NCBI GenBank assembly: GCA_038200305.1
Contig: JBBPYD010000175.1
Coordinates: forward strand, 1 to 64,000
Direction: 5' to 3'
Source of the DNA: JANXXV01 sp038200305
GTDB taxonomy: Bacteria; Acidobacteriota; Terriglobia; Bryobacterales; Bryobacteraceae
Length of the DNA: 64,000 nt
The position numbers were made by a program, and so were the translations under genes. Of this stretch, positions 47,151 through 56,027 are shown piece by piece. Each line of letters begins with the position of its first letter. The stretch's first letter is position 1. Under the pieces are notes generated by a model, which saw only the letters and a program-made list of their open reading frames with translations, was not told the DNA's origin and did no database searches.

Positions 47151-49202
47151 ATGAGTAAGCGAGTTATGTACACGTCCGGCGTGGTTCTGCTCGCCATTCT
47201 GGTGGCCGTGGTCGTGTGGCTCGGCTCCACCAGCCTTGGCGACCTGGGGCCGGCTAACCCGGAACAGACCTACATCATATGGGCCGTTTCCACTCTTATT
47301 TTCCTGCTGACCGTCACCCTCGCATTCATGCTGGTGCGAAACTTCGTGAAGCTCTACGTGGAACGGCAGAGCAACCGCGAAGGCTCGCGCCTCCGCACCA
47401 AACTGGTGCTCGGAGCCGTTGCGCTTAGCGTTGTTCCGGTCATTTTTCTAGTCTTTTATAGCTTCGGTGTCCTGAACCACAATGTGGACAAATGGTTCAG
47501 CAGCCCGGCCGAAGCCGTAAACATGAACTATACCAAGGTAGGGGAAGCGATCGAAAACGAATCCAGGGCCAAAGCGCAGGCACAGGCCGACTGGTTTGCG
47601 ACGGTACCGGACCTGAATTCCACCTTCCTCGAAAAGCTCTGCACCGAGCGGAAAGTGGAGGAACTGTTCATTCGCGCACCGGATGGAGCGCGGCGGCAAC
47701 TCTGCGATCCGCCGCCGCGCAAGAAGTCGGAAATTCCTAAGATCACCACCGCGGAAGCCCCCATCCCACAGGGAACACTGGTGCTCCGCTCCCCTCTGCC
47801 CATCGACCTCGCGCGCACGCAGAATGAGATCACCATCGCTGTCAGGCAGTATCAGAGGCTCGCTGCGGATCGCAAAACCACCCGATGGGCTTACCTGCAA
47901 ATTCTAACGCTCATTACTTTATTCGTGATCTTTATCGCCACCTGGATCGCGCTGTTTCTCGCCAAGCAAATCAGCGTGCCCATCTCGGCGCTGCTGGGCG
48001 CCGCCCAGCAGGTTCGCTCCGGCAATCTCGCGTATCGCGTGCGGGTGGGAGCAAATGACGAGCTTGCCAGTCTGGTCCGTGCCTTTAATGAAATGACACA
48101 GGGTCTGGAGGCGAACAGCCGTGAGCTTGAAACCCGGCGGCGATTCACTGAGGCGATTCTTGAGAGTATTCCGACCGGCGTTCTCTCGCTCACCTCCGAT
48201 GGGCAAATTCAACGCGTCAATCGCGCCCTCAAGGGAATTTTTTCCGCCGGACGTGTGGAGAAAGCCACGCGCCTGGAACATCTCTTCTCTCGCGAAGACG
48301 CAACCGAGATCCGGTATCTGATGAACAGGGCGCGCCGTACCGGCCTCGCCGCCAGCCAGTTCGAACTTAAGACCGAACACAAGATGATTCATCTATCGGC
48401 AACCGTGGCCGCGCTCGACGAAAAGCTCACCTCAGGATACGTGCTGGTTCTGGAAGACACCAGCGATCTTCTGCGCGCGCAAAAGGCTGCCGCCTGGCAT
48501 GAGGTGGCCCGCCGGATCGCGCATGAAATTAAGAATCCACTCACGCCGATCGCTCTCTGCGCCGAGCGGATCGTCAGACAACTCGACCGGGGCATCGGTC
48601 CTGAAACGGGCCGGATTTTGCGCGAGTGCTCCGCCACCATCGCCAGTGAAGTGGAGTGCGTGAAGACGCTGGTGGATGAGTTTTCTCAATTCTCGCGCTT
48701 CCCCGCCGCGCAACCGGTTCCTTCCGACCTCAATGAGGTAGTGGAAAACGCCCTCAACGTGTTTGCGGGCCGGCTGGATGGAATTGAGGTGAGGAAGATT
48801 CTGGCGCCCGGTCTCCCTCAAGTAAACATCGATCGCGAACAGATCAAGAAAGTGGTGGTAAACCTGATTGACAATGCCGCGGAGGCGATGCAAAATTCTC
48901 CCGTCAAGGGACTCGCCATCTACACCAGCGCTCCCACTCCGGAATCGATTGAGCTCACCATAGCCGACACCGGATCGGGAGTCTCGCCCGAAGATAAGGA
49001 AAAGCTCTTCTTGCCCTATTTCTCCACCAAAGGACGCGGCACCGGACTCGGACTTGCCATCGTCAACCACATCCTGTCCGATCACAATGCGCAGATTCGC
49101 ATTGAGGACAATACGCCCTCCGGCGCCAGATTCATCATTGAGATCGCGACGCTCGCCTCCAGCGGCGCCGAAGCGCAACACACGGCAGAGAGCCACGTAT
49201 GA
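47151..49202 (+). CDS. ntrY: NtrY-like membrane sensor histidine kinase
   Basis: A 683-residue kinase; AAGGAGGG lies upstream and a TTG one codon earlier could also be the start. Three hydrophobic segments lie in the first 110 residues, a periplasmic sensor region to about 250, a further segment near 255-280, HAMP (I-S-V-P-I-S-A-L-L), PAS near 335-440 (I-L-E-S-I-P-T-G-V), then HisKA with H-E-I-K-N-P-L-T-P and ATPase motifs N-L-I-D-N-A-A-E-A, D-T-G-S-G-V and G-R-G-T-G-L-G-L-A. This is the architecture of NtrY. It overlaps the regulator gene by 4 bases. The signal sensed is unknown; nitrogen regulation is only the historical name. Confidence 0.88.
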   Translation: MSKRVMYTSGVVLLAILVAVVVWLGSTSLGDLGPANPEQTYIIWAVSTLIFLLTVTLAFMLVRNFVKLYVERQSNREGSRLRTKLVLGAVALSVVPVIFLVFYSFGVLNHNVDKWFSSPAEAVNMNYTKVGEAIENESRAKAQAQADWFATVPDLNSTFLEKLCTERKVEELFIRAPDGARRQLCDPPPRKKSEIPKITTAEAPIPQGTLVLRSPLPIDLARTQNEITIAVRQYQRLAADRKTTRWAYLQILTLITLFVIFIATWIALFLAKQISVPISALLGAAQQVRSGNLAYRVRVGANDELASLVRAFNEMTQGLEANSRELETRRRFTEAILESIPTGVLSLTSDGQIQRVNRALKGIFSAGRVEKATRLEHLFSREDATEIRYLMNRARRTGLAASQFELKTEHKMIHLSATVAALDEKLTSGYVLVLEDTSDLLRAQKAAAWHEVARRIAHEIKNPLTPIALCAERIVRQLDRGIGPETGRILRECSATIASEVECVKTLVDEFSQFSRFPAAQPVPSDLNEVVENALNVFAGRLDGIEVRKILAPGLPQVNIDREQIKKVVVNLIDNAAEAMQNSPVKGLAIYTSAPTPESIELTIADTGSGVSPEDKEKLFLPYFSTKGRGTGLGLAIVNHILSDHNAQIRIEDNTPSGARFIIEIATLASSGAEAQHTAESHV

Positions 49203-50566
49203 GGCATCCGCGGGTGCTCGTCGTTGACGACGAGCCGGGAATACGCAGTTCCCTGTCTGGCGTTTTAGAAGACGAAGGCTACCATGTGGACGCCGTTGGC
49301 AGTGGCGAAGCGTGCCTGGAGCGTCTGGCGGCGCAAGCCTACGATGTGGTTCTGCTGGACGTTTGGCTGCCAGGACTGGACGGAATGGAGACGCTCTCCC
49401 GCATTCAGGAGATCGGGTACTCCGACCGTCCGATGGTCGTCATGATTTCAGGCCACGGCAACATTGAGACCGCCGTGAAAGCCACTAAACTGGGCGCATT
49501 CGACTTCATCGAAAAGCCCCTCACCATCCAAAAGGTGACGGTGCTGCTGAAGAACGCCATCCAGCAGCGGAAGCTGGAGCTGGAAGTCCTACGCATTAAA
49601 GAGGAGAAGGGCGGCAAGCCGCAAATCATCGGCGAAAGCGTTCCGATGAAGGCGTTGCGCCAGCAACTGGCGCTGATGGCCGCCACCAACGGCCGGGTCC
49701 TGATCTTCGGCGAAAGTGGAACCGGCAAGGAGTTGGTGGCGCACAAGATCCACGAGAGCAGCCAGAGAGCGCACGAGCCGTTCGTCGAAGTGAATTGCGC
49801 CGCTATTCCGGAGGATCTGATCGAGAGCGAGCTCTTCGGGCACCGTAAGGGCAGCTTCGCCGGCGCCAGTGAGGATAAGGTCGGCAAGCTTCGCAAAGCG
49901 GACAACGGAACGTTGTTTCTCGACGAGGTGGGCGATATGAGCCTCAAAACGCAGGCAAAGGTGCTGCGCGCGCTCGAAGAACAGAGATTTGAGCCAGTTG
50001 GAGCCCATGAATCCGCTACTGTAGATGTGCGGGTTGTTGCAGCCACTAATAAGAACCTGGAAGACGAAATCGCGCGAGGTAATTTCCGCGAAGATCTATT
50101 CTACCGGTTGAACGTAATTCCCTTCTATGTGCCGCCTTTGCGGGAGCGCATAGAGGATGTTCCGCTCTTAGTCGATCATTTTATAAAAGAGTACACCACG
50201 GCGTACGGCCGCAAACCAAAAGAACTGACGGCGGAAGCCTATCGCGTGCTGGAGGAGTATTCGTGGCCGGGCAATATCCGCGAGTTGCGTAACTTGATGG
50301 AGCGCATCGTGATCATGAATCCACAGGTTCGCGTAGATGCACGCCACATCCCGCTCAATCCCGCCCGGCGCGCCGTGTTCGAGAGGACAGTGGATCGCTT
50401 CGGCAGCCTTCAGGAAGTAAGGGAAGCCGCCGAGCGGGAATATATTTTGAAGAAGTTAGACGAAGCTCAAGGCAACGTCACGCGGACAGCCGAGTTACTC
50501 GGACTAGAGAGGAGTAACTTGTACCGTAAGATGAAGGCTCTTGGGATCGCGCCAAAAGAAGGATAA
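49199..50566 (+). CDS. ntrX: NtrX-like sigma-54-type response regulator
   Basis: A 455-residue NtrC-family regulator: receiver domain with V-V-D-D-E and phosphoacceptor D54 (L-L-D-V-W), AAA+ domain with Walker A G-E-S-G-T-G-K-E at residues 171-178 and Walker B G-T-L-F-L-D-E-V-G, and a Fis-type helix-turn-helix at the end (N-V-T-R-T-A-E-L-L-G-L-E-R-S-N-L). The sigma-54 contact loop, normally G-A-F-T-G-A, reads G-S-F-A-G-A at 218-223, so sigma-54 activation may be weakened or lost, as reported for some NtrX proteins. It starts within the ntrY stop (ATGA) and is followed 11 bases later by a TIGR03437 protein. Confidence 0.9.
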   Translation: MRHPRVLVVDDEPGIRSSLSGVLEDEGYHVDAVGSGEACLERLAAQAYDVVLLDVWLPGLDGMETLSRIQEIGYSDRPMVVMISGHGNIETAVKATKLGAFDFIEKPLTIQKVTVLLKNAIQQRKLELEVLRIKEEKGGKPQIIGESVPMKALRQQLALMAATNGRVLIFGESGTGKELVAHKIHESSQRAHEPFVEVNCAAIPEDLIESELFGHRKGSFAGASEDKVGKLRKADNGTLFLDEVGDMSLKTQAKVLRALEEQRFEPVGAHESATVDVRVVAATNKNLEDEIARGNFREDLFYRLNVIPFYVPPLRERIEDVPLLVDHFIKEYTTAYGRKPKELTAEAYRVLEEYSWPGNIRELRNLMERIVIMNPQVRVDARHIPLNPARRAVFERTVDRFGSLQEVREAAEREYILKKLDEAQGNVTRTAELLGLERSNLYRKMKALGIAPKEG

Positions 50567-50577
50567 ATAAGGAGGAC

Positions 50578-52290
50578 ATGAATCGAAATCAATTACTTGC
50601 CGCCACAGGTAGCGTTCTGCTCTTGCTCGCCGGAACAGCTTCCGCGCAACCGAAGGTGAACTCAGTTTTGAATAACTACAGTTACACGCTGCCCGGCCTG
50701 CCTAACTACGGCATTGCTCAGGGATCGCTGTTTGTTGTTTTTGGAACCGGGATAGGACCGGCGCAGACACCCTCACTTCCGGATCTTTCGAAGACAGCAC
50801 TTACCACCAGCCTAAACGGCGCCGGCGTCAGCATCACTGTCAATGGCACCACGGTTCAGGCGCCTCTGTATTACGTTTCCGCCACGCAGATTGCAGGTAT
50901 CCTGCCGTCCAACACTCCGGTAGGGACCGGGACCATCACCGTGACGTACAACGGCCAGACCAGTTCCACCTCGCCCATTACGGTAGTTCCCGCTGCGTTC
51001 GGGTTGCTCACTCTGAGCGGCAGTGGCTCTGGTGCGGCAGCAGTGTTCAACGCGAGCAACGGCAACGCCTATGCCGGTCCCGCCTCAGCGGCAAACCCCG
51101 GCGAAACAGTGATCCTTTGGGGCTCCGGCTTGGGAGCCTCGCCCGGCGATGAGACCAAGTATCCATTCACGCAAACGGACCTGAAGGCGAACGTGAAGGT
51201 CTATGTCGGAGGGCAACCGGCGGTGATCGCGTACGCGGGACGCTCGCAGTTCCCGGCTCTCGATCAGATCAACCTGGTGATCCCGCAAGGCGTTTCCGGA
51301 TGCAACGTAGGACTCTTGGTGCAGACCGGAAATTACGTGAGCAACGCGGGGACGGTCGCGGTGACTCCAACCGGCCGCACGTGCTCCGATGCGGCGACGT
51401 CGGGATTATCGACAAGCGATTTGCAGACGCTTCTGGGTAAAGGTTCGATTCGGATCGGAAGCATCGGCCTCGCTAAGACCACCACCCAAACACCGCCAAT
51501 TACTGTGGGCGGAATATCGGTTGGCGGCAGCACCATTACAGGCGATGGCGCGACCGCACAGTTCGCGCAATACACATCCACTCAGCTCACCACCGGCGCA
51601 GGCTCGTCGTTCCAACAGACCTCGCTGGGAAGTTGCATCACATACCAGTATCAAGGCCAGGCAGGCGGCACGCCTCCGGCGACGGTCGCCCCTGTTATTC
51701 TAGACGCCGGCACGGTCACTATGAAGCTGCCGAACGGGAATACGATCACTCTGCAGAAAGACAAGACAGGGTTTTACCTCGCCACCGGCAGCGACGCGCA
51801 AGGATCGACGACGCCGTCGTTTATTCCCACCACTGGCGGACAGTTCAGTTTCAGCAACTCAGGAGGCGCCGATGTAAGCCAGATCAGCGGCGCTCAGGTC
51901 ACCATGCCCCCTGCGTTGAACTGGACGAATATGAGCAGTATCGGAACCATCGTCCGATCCCAGGGCACAACAGTGAACTGGGATACTGCGAATCCGTATT
52001 CCGGGTTCGTGACCATTGCGGGATCCTCCTTCAGCGGAACCACTGCGAGCAATACCGTGGTGACCGGATTTACGTGCTCAGCGCCGTACAGCGCAGGAAC
52101 ATTTACCGTACCGCCATACGTTCTTCTCGCAATGGCCGCCGGCCAAACGAGCGTTGGCGGCATCACGATTCCGACCGGCGCATTAATACTAAGTCTCAGT
52201 TCTCCACCGGTGAAGTTCAATGCGCCATCCATCGACTACGCAGCCCTGGTTGCAACAACATCGACCAGTAAATCAGTAACGTATCAGTAG
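50578..52290 (+). CDS. Secreted TIGR03437-type protein
   Basis: A 570-residue exported protein (signal peptide ending T-A-S-A-Q-P; AAGGAGG 5 bases before the ATG). Residues 30-255 hold the TIGR03437-type module (I-A-Q-G-S-L-F-V-V-F-G-T-G-I-G, then P-G-E-T-V-I-L-W-G-S-G-L-G), found chiefly in Solibacter-like Acidobacteriota, followed by a threonine/serine-rich beta region with no enzyme motif. It lies 11 bases after ntrX and is probably transcribed with it. A paralogue follows after 18 bases. Role unknown; a cell-surface or adhesion function is plausible. Confidence 0.8.
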   Translation: MNRNQLLAATGSVLLLLAGTASAQPKVNSVLNNYSYTLPGLPNYGIAQGSLFVVFGTGIGPAQTPSLPDLSKTALTTSLNGAGVSITVNGTTVQAPLYYVSATQIAGILPSNTPVGTGTITVTYNGQTSSTSPITVVPAAFGLLTLSGSGSGAAAVFNASNGNAYAGPASAANPGETVILWGSGLGASPGDETKYPFTQTDLKANVKVYVGGQPAVIAYAGRSQFPALDQINLVIPQGVSGCNVGLLVQTGNYVSNAGTVAVTPTGRTCSDAATSGLSTSDLQTLLGKGSIRIGSIGLAKTTTQTPPITVGGISVGGSTITGDGATAQFAQYTSTQLTTGAGSSFQQTSLGSCITYQYQGQAGGTPPATVAPVILDAGTVTMKLPNGNTITLQKDKTGFYLATGSDAQGSTTPSFIPTTGGQFSFSNSGGADVSQISGAQVTMPPALNWTNMSSIGTIVRSQGTTVNWDTANPYSGFVTIAGSSFSGTTASNTVVTGFTCSAPYSAGTFTVPPYVLLAMAAGQTSVGGITIPTGALILSLSSPPVKFNAPSIDYAALVATTSTSKSVTYQ

Positions 52291-52308
52291 TCTGTTATAC
52301 GTAGAAGC

Positions 52309-53930
52309 ATGAAAACGCTCTGCAAGTGGATCGTTGCATTCACTTTGCCCGCATGTGCAGCCGTCGCGCAGCCCGTCGTGAGTGCTGGCGGCATACTGAA
52401 TGCCGCCAGCTATGCACTGACCGGCTTGCCTAACTCTGGAATTGCCCAGGGTTCCCTGTTTATCGTGTTTGGATCTGGCTTGGGCCCTCCGGCCATTTCG
52501 CAGGTCGGTGCGTTTCCGCTGCCCACGGCGGCCGGCTTGTCGGGAACATCGATAAAGGTGACGGTGAATAACGTCGCTCTGGATGTGCCCATGGTGTACA
52601 CTCTGGCGACGCAGATCGCCGGCGTTCTTCCATCGAAAACACCCGCTGGACCCGGGACGCTGACGGTAATCTACAATGGCCAAACCAGTGCTCCCGCGGC
52701 GATTCGCGTAGTGCCGGCAGCCTTCGGGATCTTTGCCGTGAATCAGGCTGGGAACGGTCCGGGGGTTTTGCAGAACGTGAACACGGAGACGGACCGGCCG
52801 GTGAACACGGTGATTAAATCCGCGCGTCCTGGGCAGACGATGATTCTGTGGGGAGCCGGACTGGGGGCCATCACGCAAGACGATGCCGCCGGGGCCTTTC
52901 CCGGCCCGTTGAGCACCGATGCGCAGGTTTACGTCGGCGGCAAGCTGGCTGACGTAACGTACAAAGGACGGTCCGGCTGCTGCGCGGGCCTCGATCAGAT
53001 CGTGTTCACTGTGCCGAACGATGCCGTGGACGGCTGTCATGTCCCGGTGGTGGTTAAGACCGGCAATATCACTGGCAATTATGTCTCGATGGCCATTTCG
53101 CGGAGCGGGAATACTTGCGATGCGGCAACGGCTGCGGTGGAGCAGAAGGGGAGTTTGAGCACCGGCCAGATCAGCCTGACGCGAGTTACGACAAGCGCTA
53201 CGCTATTCGGGCTTTCCCTGACGTTTACGAGTGATACAGCCTCGGGGACGTTCGGCAGATATAATCTCGATCAATACACCAAAGCACAGGGTACCTATGA
53301 GGTCGGGACTTGCACGGTTTACCCATTCAAGGGAACGGATTATCGGGCACCGCTGACCCCGTTTCGCCTACTGTCCTGAACGCCGGTCCTTCTCTGAACA
53401 TCACGGGACCAAAGGGCACTAAAACGCTGACCAGAGGAGCCGACGGCAACTTTTCAGCACAACTGGCCGGCGCTCCGCTTCCAACCGGTCAATCGGCCGG
53501 CCCGGATTATCTGGAGCCCGGAACGTATACCGTGGATAACGGCGCGGGAACTACTAGTGTCGGTCCATTTAAAGCGGCTATCGTTACTCCGCCAGCGCTG
53601 AAATGGGAGAACCAAAGCAGCATTAATATCATCGACCGGTCTCAGAATCTGGACGTGACCTGGAGCGGAGGCGATCCGAACGGCTACGTGAACATCGTCG
53701 GCGGCTCCGCTGTGACATCCGCTTCCGTTGGCGCGGCATTTGTTTGCCGCGAGAAGACCAGCGCCGGCCGGTTTACAATTCCCTCACTCTCCATGCTCAA
53801 CATCCCTTTAGGCGATCTTTCCGTGCTCTCAGTGGGTGGCTTCTCTTCGGCGCCATTCTCCGCCACCGGCCTCGATTCCGGAACCCTGACTTTCTACGGA
53901 AATACGGCCAAACAGGTGACGTTCCAGTAA
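52309..53930 (+). CDS. Secreted TIGR03437-type protein, paralogue, frameshifted
   Basis: A clear tandem paralogue of the upstream gene: same signal-peptide type, G-I-A-Q-G-S-L-F-I-V-F-G-S-G-L-G near residue 45 and G-Q-T-M-I-L-W-G-A-G-L-G near residue 180. After C-T-V-Y-P-F-K-G-T the literal frame goes astray at GATTATCGG (53338-53342). One extra T there gives G-T-D-L-S-G-T-A-D-P-V-S-P, continuing to a stop at 53930 with L-K-W-E-N-Q-S-S-I-N-I as in the paralogue. Corrected length about 540 residues. The stop lies 4 bases from the convergent sugar-transferase gene. Confidence 0.78.
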
Positions 53931-53934
53931 CTCG

Positions 53935-55326
53935 CTATTGTCCGCTCTGCGAAAAGAGCATCACCTTCAGCGTGTGGAACAAGATGTAGGCGTCGAGCGA
54001 CGGCGATAGATTTTTGATGTAGTAAAGATCGTATTCCAGCTTGACGATGGTGTCCTCCAGCGTCTCGCCATACTTGTAGTTGATCTGGGCCCAGCCTGTG
54101 ATGCCCGGCCGGACGCAGTGGCGTTGCCGGTAGAACGGGATCTGGTCTGAGAGCGTCCGGACAAACTCGGGACGTTCGGGCCGCGGTCCAACGATGGACA
54201 TCTCGCCCCGGACTACGTTATAGAGCTGCGGCAACTCATCGAGGCGCAGGCGGCGCAGCCACTTTCCAATCACCGTCACCCTGGGATCGTCGCGCGTGGC
54301 CCAAACCGCGCCTGTTTCCGCTTCGGCGTCGGTCCGCATGGACCGGAACTTGTAAAGCGTGAACGGCCGTCCGTTCATGCCGACACGCTTTTGCCGGAAG
54401 AGAACGGGCCCTTTCGAAGAGAGCCTCACCGCCAGACCGACCAGTACCATGATGGCAAATGTGACTACGAATCCGATGAGACCGATCAGTCTCGAATAGA
54501 TCGCCTGGACAGCCAGGCTGTGTGGCCGCGGGCCAAGCTCGGCGGAGAAGATCAACTGGGAGGGCCGCAGCTCCCGCGTGGAAACCCGCCCGAAAGCAGT
54601 TTCATAGGTGTTGGAGGCTTCTTCAATCCGGATACCGAGGAACCGCAGATCCAGAAGATCATGAACCGGAAGAGACTGGCGCCGCTCCGTAAGACCAACC
54701 ACGATCCGGTCAGGCTTGCATTCCGTAACAATGTCCCGAAGGGATCCAATATCCCCCAGCACCTTTCCACCCTTGAGTTCTTCCCCCTTCTCCCGGTTAT
54801 TGTCGACAAAGCCGACGCTCATGAGACCCAACTGTGGATGATTCTCAAGCGCCCCGGCGATTTCCAGCGCGACGGAGTTGGTCCCGAGAAACAACAGCCG
54901 TTGAGCGCCAAACGCCCGGAAAACGACCCCGACGTAGAGCAACCGCCATGCCGGCACCAGGAAAACGATCAGCAGGCACCCAAAGATCATGACCCAGCGC
55001 GACATCATGAGATTCCGGTTGATATAGGTCAACAGCGCCTGCGAGAAAAACACCAGGCCAATTACCAGACTGATCTGCTGGACGAGAAGCGTTTTGGAGC
55101 GGATCCGGAAATCGTTATACAGGTCCTGGAGATAGAGACCCAGCATCACGCTGCCAACCGCCAGAGCCATTTTGCTCAGGCCGCCGTCGTAGAGAAGGAA
55201 CACTTCGGGATCGGAATCGATGACCAGGTAAGTCGCAATCGTGAAGCACGCGAATATGAGCACCACTTCCGAGAGGATGAGTGCAACAACACTGGTCGGA
55301 ACGAATACGCGAAACAATCGGATCAT
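53935..55326 (-). CDS. Polyprenyl-phosphate sugar-1-phosphate transferase (EpsB/TIGR03013 type)
   Basis: Transfers a sugar phosphate to an undecaprenyl-phosphate carrier to start exopolysaccharide assembly. The 463-residue protein has four or five membrane segments in the first 125 residues, a Rossmann-like central region (L-F-L-G-T-N-S-V-A-L-E) and a final membrane segment near 285. The catalytic sugar-transferase domain follows: K-G-P-V-L-F-R-Q-K-R-V-G, Y-K-F-R-S-M-R, L-R-L-D-E-L-P-Q-L-Y-N-V, and V-G-P-R-P-E-R-P. The length and N-terminus match the transferase of the exosortase-A/PEP-CTERM systems. No other exopolysaccharide genes are nearby. Confidence 0.88.
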   Translation of the reverse strand: MIRLFRVFVPTSVVALILSEVVLIFACFTIATYLVIDSDPEVFLLYDGGLSKMALAVGSVMLGLYLQDLYNDFRIRSKTLLVQQISLVIGLVFFSQALLTYINRNLMMSRWVMIFGCLLIVFLVPAWRLLYVGVVFRAFGAQRLLFLGTNSVALEIAGALENHPQLGLMSVGFVDNNREKGEELKGGKVLGDIGSLRDIVTECKPDRIVVGLTERRQSLPVHDLLDLRFLGIRIEEASNTYETAFGRVSTRELRPSQLIFSAELGPRPHSLAVQAIYSRLIGLIGFVVTFAIMVLVGLAVRLSSKGPVLFRQKRVGMNGRPFTLYKFRSMRTDAEAETGAVWATRDDPRVTVIGKWLRRLRLDELPQLYNVVRGEMSIVGPRPERPEFVRTLSDQIPFYRQRHCVRPGITGWAQINYKYGETLEDTIVKLEYDLYYIKNLSPSLDAYILFHTLKVMLFSQSGQ

Positions 55327-55464
55327 TTACGAATAGGATTCCTAGCGAACGCAAACACGTCAGTTTACCACTTACTGACTCATCGGCTATATAGGCCAAG
55401 TCCAGTAGTTTAAGTAGGTCAGGTTCGGTACTAATCTAAACCGTTGCAAACAGAGAACAGATGC

Positions 55465-55493
55465 TTGACTGTGATAAGGTAGTGCGTTATAGT
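55465..55493 (+). promoter_or_regulatory. Sigma-70-type promoter of the isc operon
   Basis: TTGACT at 55465-55470 and TATAGT at 55488-55493 with a 17-base spacer. The predicted transcription start near 55500 falls inside the candidate IscR site that follows, consistent with repression by occlusion. Confidence 0.6.
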
Positions 55494-55495
55494 TC

Positions 55496-55520
55496 ATGTA
55501 GGACCAGTTTAGTCGTATAT
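55496..55520 (+). promoter_or_regulatory. Candidate IscR binding site
   Basis: The 25 bases from ATGTAG to GTATAT contain GACC-AGTT-TAGTC flanked by AT-rich ends, resembling the type 1 IscR consensus (GACT-x4-YAGTC core with ATA/TAT ends) at most but not all positions. It overlaps the predicted transcription start of the isc operon, whose first gene is an IscR-type regulator. Inferred from pattern and position only. Confidence 0.4.
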
Positions 55521-55528
55521 CGGCTCCC

Positions 55529-56014
55529 ATGTTGAAACTTACCAAGAAAGCGGATTACGGTTTGATCGCTCTAAAGCATCTGGCGGTGAAAGGGGCGAGC
55601 GCCAGTGCTAAAGAGATCGCGGATACGTACCAGATCCCGTTGCCTCTACTTTCTAAAGTTTTGCAAAAACTAGCTAAGAACGGCTTTTTGCTGTCGGAAC
55701 ATGGAACGCATGGCGGATACCGGCTGGCCAGAGGCGCCTGGAGCATCACGGCGCTGGAAGTGATCCGGTCGATAGACGGTCCAGTCTTTTTGACATCCTG
55801 TTTTACCGGACACGGCGGCTGTAATCACTTGGATACCTGTAACGTCCGTGAGCCGCTTCGGAAGGTGCATGACGGCATCCAAAAGTTACTAGCGAGCATC
55901 TCCATTGGAGATATGGCGCAAGATGGAGCCCCAGAGGCGGTGGAGTGTTCCGGCGAGGTCTCAGCCCCCGTTTACGCGGCAAGCCCTGCGCTGCCGGTTC
56001 TTCCGAGCTTATAA
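55529..56014 (+). CDS. iscR: Rrf2-family iron-sulfur regulator IscR
   Basis: A 161-residue winged-helix repressor: L-T-K-K-A-D-Y-G-L-I-A-L near the start, a recognition helix L-L-S-K-V-L-Q-K-L, the wing G-G-Y-R-L-A-R, and three clustered cysteines (S-C-F-T-G-H-G-G-C-x-x-x-D-T-C, residues 91-106) that bind a 2Fe-2S cluster in IscR proteins. Holo-IscR normally represses its own isc operon. No Shine-Dalgarno is evident before the ATG. Confidence 0.88.
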   Translation: MLKLTKKADYGLIALKHLAVKGASASAKEIADTYQIPLPLLSKVLQKLAKNGFLLSEHGTHGGYRLARGAWSITALEVIRSIDGPVFLTSCFTGHGGCNHLDTCNVREPLRKVHDGIQKLLASISIGDMAQDGAPEAVECSGEVSAPVYAASPALPVLPSL

Positions 56015-56027
56015 GGATTGGAATTTT

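Noticed and set aside
54391..55413. Plus-strand frame of 340 codons opposite the sugar transferase.
   Set aside because: The minus strand encodes a clear sugar transferase; the opposite frame is rich in charged residues with no family match.
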